NCBI GenBank assembly: GCA_945913025.1
Contig: CAMECJ010000006.1
Location: forward strand, 53,088-117,087
Reading direction: 5' to 3'
DNA length: 64,000 nt
DNA from: an uncultured Elusimicrobia bacterium
Lineage (GTDB): Bacteria; Elusimicrobiota; Elusimicrobia; Elusimicrobiales; Elusimicrobiaceae
In this document: piece by piece, positions 25,836-34,600 of the stretch
How the letters are laid out: each line of letters begins with the position of its first letter
Position numbering within the stretch: position 1 is the first letter of the stretch
Notes under the pieces: generated by a model
The model's input: the letters and a program-made list of their open reading frames with translations, nothing else
What the model was told of the DNA's origin: nothing
The model's database searches: none
Translations under genes and position numbers: made by a program

Positions 25836-26324
25836 ATGTGTCAAAAAGGCTTTACCTTAATAGAATTATTGGTTGTCGTATTAATCATCGGCATTTTATC
25901 GGCCATCGCACTGCCGCAATACCAAGTGGCGGTGGCAAAGAGCCGGTATGCGCGGGGCCGGGTATTGGTGGATGCCGTATGGAATGCTCAGCAGGTATAT
26001 TATATGGCAAATGGAAAATATGCTCCGCGATTTGAGGATTTGGATATCAGTCTTCCGGCGGGGCTGAAGCATGTTTATGCGCCCGGTGAAAACGGCGATG
26101 ACCAGTATCACGACGGGAAGTATTGGTATGACATTCGTGTGGATAATAATGCCGGCAGTTATGTATATATGAGTATTAACGATAAGGCCAAATATCTGCG
26201 TAATTTTAAAAGTGGCCCTGCCAAATGCTATGCCGGTAATGATTTGTGGGATAAAGTCTGTTTGTCTTTTGGGGGGCAACTTCGCGTTAATGTTCCCGGC
26301 ATGCATATCTACGACTTGCCGTAA
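25836..26324 (+). CDS. Type IV pilin-like protein (short leader)
   Basis: 162 aa. Leader MCQKG, cleavage before [10 protein letters not shown], mature E5 present, hydrophobic helix and [13 protein letters not shown]. The C-terminal [13 protein letters not shown] resembles the pilin at 8317. AAGGAG lies upstream of the ATG. It has a T12 promoter and its own terminator, so it is monocistronic. No palindromic insertion in this leader. Confidence 0.92.
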   Translation: MCQKGFTLIELLVVVLIIGILSAIALPQYQVAVAKSRYARGRVLVDAVWNAQQVYYMANGKYAPRFEDLDISLPAGLKHVYAPGENGDDQYHDGKYWYDIRVDNNAGSYVYMSINDKAKYLRNFKSGPAKCYAGNDLWDKVCLSFGGQLRVNVPGMHIYDLP

Positions 26325-26339
26325 TTTTTTGGGACAATA

Positions 26340-26367
26340 AAAAACCCGCCTGTAAGGGCGGGTTTTT
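26340..26367. terminator. Bidirectional terminator between pilin and OmpA-like gene
   Basis: AAACCCGCC / GGCGGGTTT with a short loop, A-run and T-run on the two sides; genes converge here. Confidence 0.9.
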
Positions 26368-26381
26368 CGTTAAATAAAACC

Positions 26382-26951
26382 TTATTTGTTGGTGATTTCC
26401 AATTCTACGCGGCGGTTCTGCGCGCGGCCTTCTTTGGTTTTGTTGGAAGCCACCGGATTGGCGGCACCGTAACCGATAAAGGATACGTTTTTGGCGGGAA
26501 CGCCTTCTTTTACCAGCTGCATGGCCACGGCTTTGGCGCGGCGTTGGGAAAGGTCAACGTTGTAGTTGGCGTCGCCCCAAGAATCGGTATAACCGGCTAC
26601 GCGTACGGTGCTGTTCGGATATTTTTTGAGCGCTTTTGCGGTAGCGCGGATTTGCGGCAGCGATTCGTCGGAAATTTCGTCGCTGTTATAGGCAAAATTA
26701 ATCGGTTTTTTATAAGAAAGCACTAAGCCTTTGTCCGTTTTGCGGGCCACTTTGGCCACTTCGGAAAAATCTTCTTCTTTTACCTGAGCGGGTTTTACGG
26801 GGGCCGCTTTCACGGGAGCGGCTTTTTTAACGGATTCTTGCGCTGCGGGTTTCTTCGCGGGAGCTTGTTTTTTGCACGCGGTTTTGGTGCAGGTGCAGTG
26901 GCACGCGCCCAAAAATAAGGCTGCGGCCAATAAAGTGGTTACTTTTTTCAT
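26382..26951 (-). CDS. OmpA/Pal-like peptidoglycan-associated lipoprotein
   Basis: 189 aa. A lipoprotein signal with lipobox LGAC, then a Lys/Ala/Pro-rich linker (residues ~25-60), then an OmpA-like domain (residues ~80-189) with GYTDSWGDANYN, LSQRRAKAV and the C-terminal NRRVELEI. It would anchor the outer membrane to peptidoglycan. AAGGAG precedes the start. Confidence 0.93.
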   Translation of the reverse strand: MKKVTTLLAAALFLGACHCTCTKTACKKQAPAKKPAAQESVKKAAPVKAAPVKPAQVKEEDFSEVAKVARKTDKGLVLSYKKPINFAYNSDEISDESLPQIRATAKALKKYPNSTVRVAGYTDSWGDANYNVDLSQRRAKAVAMQLVKEGVPAKNVSFIGYGAANPVASNKTKEGRAQNRRVELEITNK

Positions 26952-26997
26952 TACGAGTTTTCTCCTTAATTTAGTTTATGCTTCTATCCTCTTTATT

Positions 26998-27495
26998 CTA
27001 CAAAATTCGACATTCCGGCGTGCCCTTTTTTTTCATCAGTTCTCTATATAGACGGTAAACGGGTTTGCCCAATTTGGGGTGGACATATTCCGGCAAGATA
27101 TAAGAAAGCGGTTTTAATACAAATTCCCGCTCGTGCAGACGCGGGTGCGGCACGATAAGGGGGTATTTGTCGTCGTCCTCAAACAGTATTTTGTCATCGT
27201 AAAACAGCAGATCCAAATCTATCACGCGCGGCCCGTTGGGAAACGTCGGCGTCCGCCCGAGGCGTACTTCCAATTCTTTTAATTTTTTTAGAAGCGGCAG
27301 CGGCTGATACGGCGTACTTAGAATAACGACCGTATTGATAAAATCAGCTTGGTTTGTAAATCCCTCCGGCTTGGAAACAATGTACGGCGCGGTTTCTTTT
27401 ACCGTGCCGAGTTCGGATAACGCGGCGACGGCTCGGTCGATATTTTCTTTGGAGGGGGCGATGTTGCTGCCCAGTGCGATGACGGCTTGCGGCAT
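26998..27495 (-). CDS. folK: HPPK, folate pathway pyrophosphokinase
   Basis: 165 aa. Family signatures ALGSNIAPS at the N-terminus, GPRVIDLDLLFYDD and PHPRLHEREFVLKPL. It adds pyrophosphate to 6-hydroxymethyl-dihydropterin. Last gene of the leftward fol/que operon, starting 1 bp after the PTPS gene, with AGGGGAGAAG upstream. Confidence 0.96.
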   Translation of the reverse strand: MPQAVIALGSNIAPSKENIDRAVAALSELGTVKETAPYIVSKPEGFTNQADFINTVVILSTPYQPLPLLKKLKELEVRLGRTPTFPNGPRVIDLDLLFYDDKILFEDDDKYPLIVPHPRLHEREFVLKPLSYILPEYVHPKLGKPVYRLYRELMKKKGTPECRIL

Positions 27496-27496
27496 A

Positions 27497-27847
27497 TTAT
27501 TCTTCTCCCCTGTATTCCACCCAGCGGTCCGCTTCCTCGGCCACTTTTACGGCGTAGAGGTGCGGGAACATTTTGCGCACGCGGCGGTAAATCCACAGGC
27601 AGACGGCTTCGGTGGTGGGGTTTTCAAAAAAATCCCCCAAGTTGCGTCCGGCAAAGTGTTGATTGATTTCTTTTTCAAACGCGGCGGAAAGTTCGCGGAA
27701 ATCAAGCAGATATCCTTCCGCGTTTAGCGGGCCGTGAAAGGTAACCTCGTAGCGGAAAGTGTGTGCGTGCACGTCCTCGGCCAGCGTGCCGCCGTGCCCA
27801 TGGCGGGCGGTAAACGTGCCCGTTTGCGTGAGGTAAACCGTTGTCAT
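27497..27847 (-). CDS. PTPS-III-type enzyme, likely FolB substitute
   Basis: 116 aa, 6-pyruvoyl-tetrahydropterin synthase fold. The first zinc-histidine region reads AEDVHAHTF. The Cys that sits four residues before the His pair in QueD (CHDLHGH at 29780) is missing, and a Glu occurs three residues before, giving ExxHxH. This is the signature reported for PTPS-III enzymes that make 6-hydroxymethyl-dihydropterin and replace dihydroneopterin aldolase. It lies between folP and folK, and no folB is in the operon, which fits. HAH instead of HGH is a small deviation. The start overlaps the folP stop (ATGA); the ORF-track start is far too long. Confidence 0.82.
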   Translation of the reverse strand: MTTVYLTQTGTFTARHGHGGTLAEDVHAHTFRYEVTFHGPLNAEGYLLDFRELSAAFEKEINQHFAGRNLGDFFENPTTEAVCLWIYRRVRKMFPHLYAVKVAEEADRWVEYRGEE

Positions 27848-28638
27848 TTGGAAGACTCCAGCTCTTCGTAAAAATTGATGATTTTGCGCGTTTCTTTTAC
27901 GTCGTGTACGCGCAAAATGTCGGCCCCGTTTTGCAGCGCCACCAAGTTGGCCGCCAGCGTTTGGGCCTTGCGTTTGGGCGCGCCTTCGCACTTTTGGCTG
28001 AGGAAGGTTTTGCGCGACAGCCCGACGAGCATCCGCACGCCCAAGTCTTTGAAGAAAGCGAGGTGTTTTAACAGTTCGTAATTTTGCGCGCGCGTTTTGG
28101 CAAACCCGAAACCTACGTCTATAATCACGTTTTGTTTGGCAATGCCGCACGAAACGGCTTCGTCAATTTTGCGGGCCAAAAAGTCTTTAATTTCACCCAA
28201 CAAATCGCTGTATTCGGTTTGGGTTTGCATCGTTTGCGGCGTGCCGCGCGTGTGCATAACGACGATTTTGGCGTTAAAATCTTTGACGAGTTTGAACATC
28301 TCTTTATCCGGCGTGCCGCTGACGTCGTTAATAATGTTGACTCCCGCTTTTAATCCCTCCAGCGCGACGGGGATTTTAACGGTGTCCAAAGATACGGGGA
28401 TTTTCGGCCATTCTCGGCGTACGGCGGCAATAAGCGGCAGTACGCGGGCTTTTTCTTCGTCTGCGGACACGGGCGTGGCGGAAGGGCGGGTGGATTCTCC
28501 GCCGATGTCCAAAATATCGGCGCCGCCTTGCACGTAATCTTTGCATTTGGCCAGTAAAGAAGCCAGATTATTTTGTGGATCTCCGTCGTAAAAAGAATCC
28601 GGCGTGGCGTTTACAATGCCCATTAATTGCGGTGTCAT
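27844..28638 (-). CDS. folP: Dihydropteroate synthase
   Basis: 264 aa. DHPS signatures MGIVNATPDSFYDG, DIGGESTRP, INDVSG and the C-terminal RVHDV. It condenses HMDHP-PP with p-aminobenzoate. It is the target of sulphonamides in other bacteria. Overlaps the PTPS gene by 4 bp and follows folE after 28 bp. Confidence 0.96.
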   Translation of the reverse strand: MTPQLMGIVNATPDSFYDGDPQNNLASLLAKCKDYVQGGADILDIGGESTRPSATPVSADEEKARVLPLIAAVRREWPKIPVSLDTVKIPVALEGLKAGVNIINDVSGTPDKEMFKLVKDFNAKIVVMHTRGTPQTMQTQTEYSDLLGEIKDFLARKIDEAVSCGIAKQNVIIDVGFGFAKTRAQNYELLKHLAFFKDLGVRMLVGLSRKTFLSQKCEGAPKRKAQTLAANLVALQNGADILRVHDVKETRKIINFYEELESSK

Positions 28639-28666
28639 GTTTTCTCCGTCGAGGAATGAGGAATCT

Positions 28667-29287
28667 CTATTTTATCATTTCCAAAAATTCGCTGCGCACT
28701 TCCATTTTTTTAAACGCGCCGCGGATTGCGCTCGTTACCATTACGGCATTATGCTTTTCAATTCCGCGCGAACTGATGCACATATGTTTGGCCTTGCATA
28801 CCACCATTACGCCGTGCGGTTTTAAGGTTTCCATTAAACTGTCGGCGATTTCGGCCACCAGTTTTTCCTGAATCTGCAGGCGGCGCGCAAACACTTCGAC
28901 GAGGCGCGCCAGTTTGGAAATCCCGAGTACGCGCCCTTTGGGCAGGTAGCCGATGGAAATCGTCCCGAAGAACGGCTGTAAATGGTGTTCGCAGGTGGAA
29001 TAAAATTCAATATCTTTCAGCACCACCATTTCTTCGCAGGAACCTTCGGTAAATGTTTTTAACACGTCCTGCGGCTTCATTTTGTATCCGCCGTAAAGTT
29101 TCTGCCAGCTGCGTAAAATGCGGTGCGGCGTTTCAAGTAAGCCTTCGCGGGACGGGTCATCGCCGATGTAGGCCAAAATTTCGCGCAGGTTGTTTAAAAT
29201 CTTTTCTTCCGTCAGCGGATGTTTGCCATTTTGTGCGTTTGCAGGCTTAGCCGCGCGGCGGGGTGTTCTTTTAGCAGTTTTACGCAT
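28667..29287 (-). CDS. folE: GTP cyclohydrolase I
   Basis: 206 aa. Zinc ligands are visible in STCEHHLQPFFG and CKAKHMCISSRG; GRVLGISKLARLVE is also typical. It supplies dihydroneopterin triphosphate to both the folate and queuosine branches. The only ATG in frame lies 76 bp inside queE; both protein ends look genuine, so the overlap is probably real. The basic N-terminus (KRTPRRAAK) is an extension. Confidence 0.93.
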   Translation of the reverse strand: MRKTAKRTPRRAAKPANAQNGKHPLTEEKILNNLREILAYIGDDPSREGLLETPHRILRSWQKLYGGYKMKPQDVLKTFTEGSCEEMVVLKDIEFYSTCEHHLQPFFGTISIGYLPKGRVLGISKLARLVEVFARRLQIQEKLVAEIADSLMETLKPHGVMVVCKAKHMCISSRGIEKHNAVMVTSAIRGAFKKMEVRSEFLEMIK

Positions 29288-29805
29288 AGGTCAATGTTCT
29301 CCTGTTTATTGCTTTCGGGTTGAAGATAAATCTGCGTTTTCGCGTTTTCATACGCATAGTATTTTTTCAAATCGGCAAGGTCGGTGTCCTGTCCGATGAC
29401 GATTTTAATTACGTCCGCTTTTTTGAGCATTTCCGCGCTGACGTACTTTTTTGGCGATACGCAGACGAAATCTACAAGGCTGACATCCGTATCAACGGAG
29501 CCGTTCGTTTCCAAGTGAATGGCATAGCCCGCCTTTTTGAGTGCGGCGAACAGCGCGGGCGCGTCCTGTTCGGTCGGTTCTCCGCCCGTTACAATAACGG
29601 TTTTACACGGATATTGTTTTAGTTCGGCATTTAGACGCGTTTCGTCCCATTCTTCGCCCGTTTGAAAGGCGTATTTTGTGTCGCAGAACGGACAGTTCAT
29701 ACTACACCCCGCCAAACGTACGAATACGGCGGGCATACCGGTATGTTTGCCTTCGCCCTGAATGGAATAAAAAACCTCGTTAACCTTCCACGACGGCTGC
29801 GGCAT
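29212..29805 (-). CDS. queE: 7-carboxy-7-deazaguanine synthase QueE (radical SAM)
   Basis: 197 aa. FYSIQGEGKHTG at the N-terminus, the radical-SAM cluster motif CSMNCPFC, VTGGEPTEQ, and the typical LSLQTHK end. It converts CPH4 to CDG in queuosine synthesis. It overlaps queD upstream by 26 bp and folE downstream by 76 bp. queC and queF are not in the window. Confidence 0.96.
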   Translation of the reverse strand: MPQPSWKVNEVFYSIQGEGKHTGMPAVFVRLAGCSMNCPFCDTKYAFQTGEEWDETRLNAELKQYPCKTVIVTGGEPTEQDAPALFAALKKAGYAIHLETNGSVDTDVSLVDFVCVSPKKYVSAEMLKKADVIKIVIGQDTDLADLKKYYAYENAKTQIYLQPESNKQENIDLCVKLLKEHPAARLSLQTHKMANIR

Positions 29806-30124
29806 TTTCGCTCTCCCAAATTTCCAGCGTTTTTAATTTGAGCCCCGTTTCAGCTAATTTTGCGCCGATTTTCGCAAACAAAAACTGCGCCAAATTTTCG
29901 GCGGTGGGGTTTTCCACCCAGTCGTTTAAAAATTTATGGTCGGGCAGGTTGTCGTCCAGCAGCTTTTTGACGACTTTAAAGTCGCACACCATTCCGTCCG
30001 GTTTGACGGGGCCTTCAATGATAAATACGGCTTTCCACGTGTGGCCGTGCAGGTCGTGGCACGGGCCGTCGTAATGCGGCAGGCGGTGCGCGGAACTGAA
30101 CGAGCGGATCAGTTTAATAAGCAT
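29780..30124 (-). CDS. queD: 6-carboxy-tetrahydropterin synthase QueD
   Basis: 114 aa. Zinc/active-site motif with Cys intact: GPCHDLHGHTWK; FSSAHRL at the N-terminus and the C-terminal WESENAAAVV. It makes CPH4 from dihydroneopterin triphosphate. The start overlaps the stop of the DUF1189 gene by 1 nt. Contrast with the Cys-less PTPS at 27497. Confidence 0.95.
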   Translation of the reverse strand: MLIKLIRSFSSAHRLPHYDGPCHDLHGHTWKAVFIIEGPVKPDGMVCDFKVVKKLLDDNLPDHKFLNDWVENPTAENLAQFLFAKIGAKLAETGLKLKTLEIWESENAAAVVEG

Positions 30125-30864
30125 CAGCGGTCCTCCGGAAGCGTGTTAAAAATTTGTTGTACGTAAATAATGCACAAGATCACTTGCGCCAGCGTAAAGA
30201 GCGGAATGTAGAACCACATCCGCACATACCACAGCGCGGCCAACGGTCCCAATAGAAAAACAGCCCATTTGCAAATGACCGCATTGGGCACATTGGCGCG
30301 CGTGAGAATTTTGAAGAAAAATCCCGCCGCGGCGGCCGTGCAGAAGCCGAACAGCATCATCAGCGGAACCAGCACGCAAGCCATCAAAAAAGCGACCACT
30401 TTTAACGCGGCGGCGATATCGGCTTGATGCTTTGCTAAAAATTCGGGCGTGGCGGAAAACGAAACGGACGGGGGAATATCGCGGCTTTGCACGCCGGCGG
30501 AAGAAGGCATATACAGTTTATTTTGGCTGATAAACATCAGCTGTTGCTTTTCCGTCATTTCGGCAAGCGTGGGCGGGGTTTTGCGTTGTGCGTCAAACGT
30601 GATAAAAAAGCCGCTTTGCGGAATTTCGGCGCGGACCTCTTGTTGCGGCGCGGTCAGTACGCCTTTTTCGAAGGTTACAACGGGAAAATTTTTTAAGAAA
30701 ACGGGTAAATTTTCCTTGATTTTGTCTCCCGCCGCAAAATGGAACACGATAAGCGACAGAAAAAACAAGTAAACGGCAAACCATACCGTTTGTGCGCGCG
30801 TAGCGGCGGCCAAACGGTGGTAAATGCGGAACGAAAAAATAGTTTTAAAATGGGCCCAAAGCAT
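30124..30864 (-). CDS. DUF1189 membrane protein
   Basis: 246 aa with an N-terminal TM (residues ~24-44), a soluble segment and a C-terminal cluster of TM helices (residues ~155-240), the DUF1189 layout. Function unknown. It heads the leftward que/fol operon and its ATG is 6 nt behind a TGCTATAAT, so the whole operon mRNA probably begins at this start codon. Confidence 0.8.
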   Translation of the reverse strand: MLWAHFKTIFSFRIYHRLAAATRAQTVWFAVYLFFLSLIVFHFAAGDKIKENLPVFLKNFPVVTFEKGVLTAPQQEVRAEIPQSGFFITFDAQRKTPPTLAEMTEKQQLMFISQNKLYMPSSAGVQSRDIPPSVSFSATPEFLAKHQADIAAALKVVAFLMACVLVPLMMLFGFCTAAAAGFFFKILTRANVPNAVICKWAVFLLGPLAALWYVRMWFYIPLFTLAQVILCIIYVQQIFNTLPEDR

Positions 30865-30879
30865 AATTTCATTATAGCA
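30862..30879 (-). promoter_or_regulatory. Leaderless extended -10 promoter of the que/fol operon
   Basis: Minus-strand TGCTATAAT, 6 nt, ATG. Nearly the same sequence precedes the 47-aa gene at 60389. Confidence 0.65.
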
Positions 30880-30908
30880 ATTTGGAGCGCGCTTAGCGGG
30901 GGCAACCG

Positions 30909-31475
30909 TTAACGGGCGGTTTTGTCTTTACAGGTTACTTGTGCGCCCAAAAAGAAAATCTGGTTTTTCTTAAACACGCACGACAATTTTTGCGCGCGGG
31001 GGGAACCGTCTGCCGCGTCCGGCAGCGGAGCTAAACACGAAATGCGTGTGCAGGAGTATGTTTCCGCACATTGGGGAAAAGACGAGGACGGAAAATTATC
31101 AATAAACCAAGAAAAATTCAAATTATAGCGAAGCGTCCGCAAAAAGGCCGCGCAGTTAAGCGGTTCAAAAGGGCATTGCGGCTGTGCTGATTCGGGCACC
31201 TCGCTCACCGATTGGTTAAGCAGTGTATAGCGTTCCGAATCCACGGGGTCTCCCTCCGCGATATACACGTCGAAACAGGTGTACCCGTCCGGCGTGTTTT
31301 TGTTGCAGGAAAATTGTTTTAAAATATTGTGTCCGGGGCAGGTGTCCTCTACTGCGTACTCGTCGGTGGACAGGTATTGTGCGGGTGCGCGCAGCGTGAC
31401 GGGTTTGTAAGGCGCGTTTTGTGCCCAAGCCGCTGCAGATACCAACAATAAAAAAATATACGGTTGATGTTTCAT
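30909..31475 (-). CDS. Exported Cys-rich protein, unknown
   Basis: 188 aa from the ATG at 31475, which has GGGGGAGA just upstream; the longer ORF-track start is rejected. Signal peptide MKHQPYIFLLLVSAAAWAQ. The mature part has about a dozen cysteines and no recognised domain. Disulphide-rich periplasmic or surface protein is a reasonable guess. Confidence 0.72.
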   Translation of the reverse strand: MKHQPYIFLLLVSAAAWAQNAPYKPVTLRAPAQYLSTDEYAVEDTCPGHNILKQFSCNKNTPDGYTCFDVYIAEGDPVDSERYTLLNQSVSEVPESAQPQCPFEPLNCAAFLRTLRYNLNFSWFIDNFPSSSFPQCAETYSCTRISCLAPLPDAADGSPRAQKLSCVFKKNQIFFLGAQVTCKDKTAR

Positions 31476-31650
31476 ATCTCCCCCTGTGCGGAGTATACGG
31501 GTTGTTGCGGCGGCCGCAAACACTCAAAAAGGGTTAGGCTGCTCCGTACGCACGCGTCCGTGCGCGTTCTTTGATATGTGTTGCGCGGCGGAGCGGAATT
31601 TATTAGTATATAATCGTAAGATTTTATTACTCGCACCATATAGAGGAAAT

Positions 31651-34600
31651 ATGCCCAATAAACTTTTTTCGTTTTTTTCCGGTAAAGATGATTCCGCCGT
31701 TGCCCCCGTCAAAGTTTTGACGCCTGAAATGTTTGCTTTTTTACAATACTTCCCGACAGCCGTTTTGCTGTTGGACGCCACCGGTAAAATTACCTTTGCC
31801 AACCCTGCCGCCGCTGCACTGTTGCGTACGGATGTTTCCTCTCTTACTTCTTCCCGCTCGGACCGTTTGGGCTTGACAATGACGCAAATCCGCGCGCTCT
31901 CGGACGCTTCCTCTCCCCAAAAAATGGTGCTGGATATTGTCAATCCGGACGCAGAAGCGCTGTCGGTCAGTGTGGGCGCGCGTCCGCTGGCCTCCACGCC
32001 GTTTATTATGCTGACGCTGGAAGATGTGCCTCTATTTAGGCAGTTAAATGCCGAAAAAGCGTTTTTCGCTTCGCTTGTGGACGGATATCCCGTTGCGGTA
32101 ACGGTGCAGAATTTGGCCGGTATGTGCTTGCAATGGAACAAAAAGGCGGAAGAGTTGTTTGGGCATAAATCCCCGTCCGTGTTCAACCAAAGCATTTACG
32201 GTTTTTTACCCAAAGAAGTGGTGCAATCCGTCAAGCGCATGGATGAAGAACTTGCTTCCAAACAGCAGACGCAATACGGCGTACGTCTGACGTATAATAA
32301 CGAAAAAAGCGAGCCGCGCGTGCTGGCTGTAACCAAAACGATGCTTGCGGATCCGGACGGCAAGGGGCATTTTATTCTCAGTTTGTACGAGGACATAACC
32401 GAACATCATTTGCACGAACAAGAACTCCAGCGCAACCGTACGCTTTTGCAGGCTATTTTGGACAACATTCCGCTTGGCCTCTATACGCGCGACTGTGACG
32501 CCAAAATGATCTTCTACAATAAGCAAAGTATGAAGGTATTAAATGAGCACGACTCCAAACAGGTTGATCATCCCCACCCATATCAAGATGAGGAAGTGGT
32601 TAAAGCCCACCGCCAGCGCGAAGATCAGATTTTGCGTGACGGAAAAGCGTGCGATTATCCGGAAGAAGTGTATATTGACGCGTCCGGCAATGAAAAAATT
32701 ATCCATATGATTAAAGTTCCGCTGATGGACGCAGGGCCAAAACCGCTTGTGCTGACGATTGTGGAGGATATTACCAAACGCCGCCAACAGGAAAAAGAAA
32801 TCCAGCGCGTAAACGGATTGCTGTCCGCCATTGTGCAGAATGCGCCGATCGGCTTGTATGCGCGCGACGTAAACGGACGGATGCTGCTGCGCAATAAGCT
32901 TTGCAACCATTTGTTCGGCGATATTGCCGATGAATCATATGACGAAAAAGGCAATCTGCCGCACGAAACGGCGGAGCAGGTCAGCCACTATATCAGCCGC
33001 GAACAGGAAATTCTGCAAAGCGGTCAAACGCGGAATATTCCCGAAGAAGAATATGTTACCGCTTCCGGCGACAAGAAGCTTTTGCACTTGGTAAAAGTTC
33101 CAGTCAACGGCCCCTCCGCACAGGAAAGGTTTGTCATTACGCTTGTAGAGGATATTACCGAAAAGCGTTTACAGGAACGCAAGCTGATAGAAACGAAAAA
33201 CGCCCTGCAGGCTATTTTGGAGCACGTACCTGTAGCCATTTATGCGCGCAATGTGGACGATACGCTTTCTTTCGTAAACCGCCAAGCTGCGGAAATGTTT
33301 ACAGGGGAAGCCGAATACCATTGTGAAGATAACTTCTACGGCGAACGCGAAAAGGCGCTTTTCAAAGACGGAAAAATGTTGGAATTTCCGGAAGAAACAT
33401 ACATCACTAAAAACGGCGATAAGCTGCTTTTGCACTTAATCAAAGTTCCGGTTTTTGACAAGGATGGCAAACCGTTTATGGTGCTGACCGTGGCGGAAGA
33501 TATTTCCGAAAAGAAAAAACAGGAACGTGCCATTGTGGACGCACGCAACTTTTTGCAGACACTTATCAACCAGCTGCCGGTGGCGCTTTCGGTCAAAGAT
33601 TACGACGGAAAATACATCGTTTGGAACAAAAAGAGCGAGGAACTGTTCGGCGTTACCTCGGAAGAGGTTATCGGCCGCACGGCCTATCGCTCTGACATCA
33701 ACAAAGACCAGGCCGAATTCTTGCGCGAGGCCGATTTGCGCGTGTTCGAAAGCAAGCGGGAACAGAACATCCCGCAGGAACTTATTTCCACTGCCAGTGC
33801 GGGCATTAAAATTATGCACACGGTTAAAACGCCCGTGTTTAACGCCGACGGCACCCCCAACTGTTTGATGATGGTGTCGGAGGATATTACGGCGAAAACG
33901 AAGATGGAAAAACAAATTCGCGAAGCCAACGACAAAAATACGCTTTTGATGGAAAACGCCCGCGAAGGCTTTATGATTTTGGATGAAGGAAAAATTATCT
34001 ATGCCAACCGTGCGTTCAGCCGCTTCTTGGGGTTTGAGGAGGTAAAAGATATTACGGGCAGGGCGTTAGTGGATTTCGCTGCCGAAGATCACCGTCTCTT
34101 CTTACAGGATAAGTATGATGCCGTACTGGCGGGGGCACAGGATGCGTCGTCCGCTATTGAAGTGCATTTTATTAAAAAGAACGGAAGCGAAGTAGAGGCG
34201 GAATTTGCTGCTGTGGTTTCCAAATATCTGGGCCGGCGCATTGTACTGGGCTTCGTGCGCGACGTAACGGGTTCCAACCGGCAGCTGCGCGAAGTAAAAA
34301 ACGAACGCGAAAGATTCCGCTCCGCCTTTGAAAAAAATGTTACACCGGCGGTCATCTTGTCGCACAAAGGTTATATTTCGGTAATGAATGAATCTGCCCG
34401 CCGTATGTTCGGTTTTACGGAAGCCGACAAGAATTTTTACCGCAACGTGTATATGCGTCCTGCGGTATCGTTGGCGGCACGTAAAAAACTGAAACAGGGG
34501 CTTCCCGCGCACATGGATTATGTGTTTGATTTCGCCCGCGCGGCGAAGATGTTCCCTAGCCGCATGGAGGGAACTGAAAAATTACCGCTTTGCGTGACGT

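Noticed and set aside
28667-29287. Shorter start for folE to avoid the 76-bp queE overlap
   Set aside because: No in-frame start codon lies between the overlap and the conserved domain, and the queE end is typical of its family.
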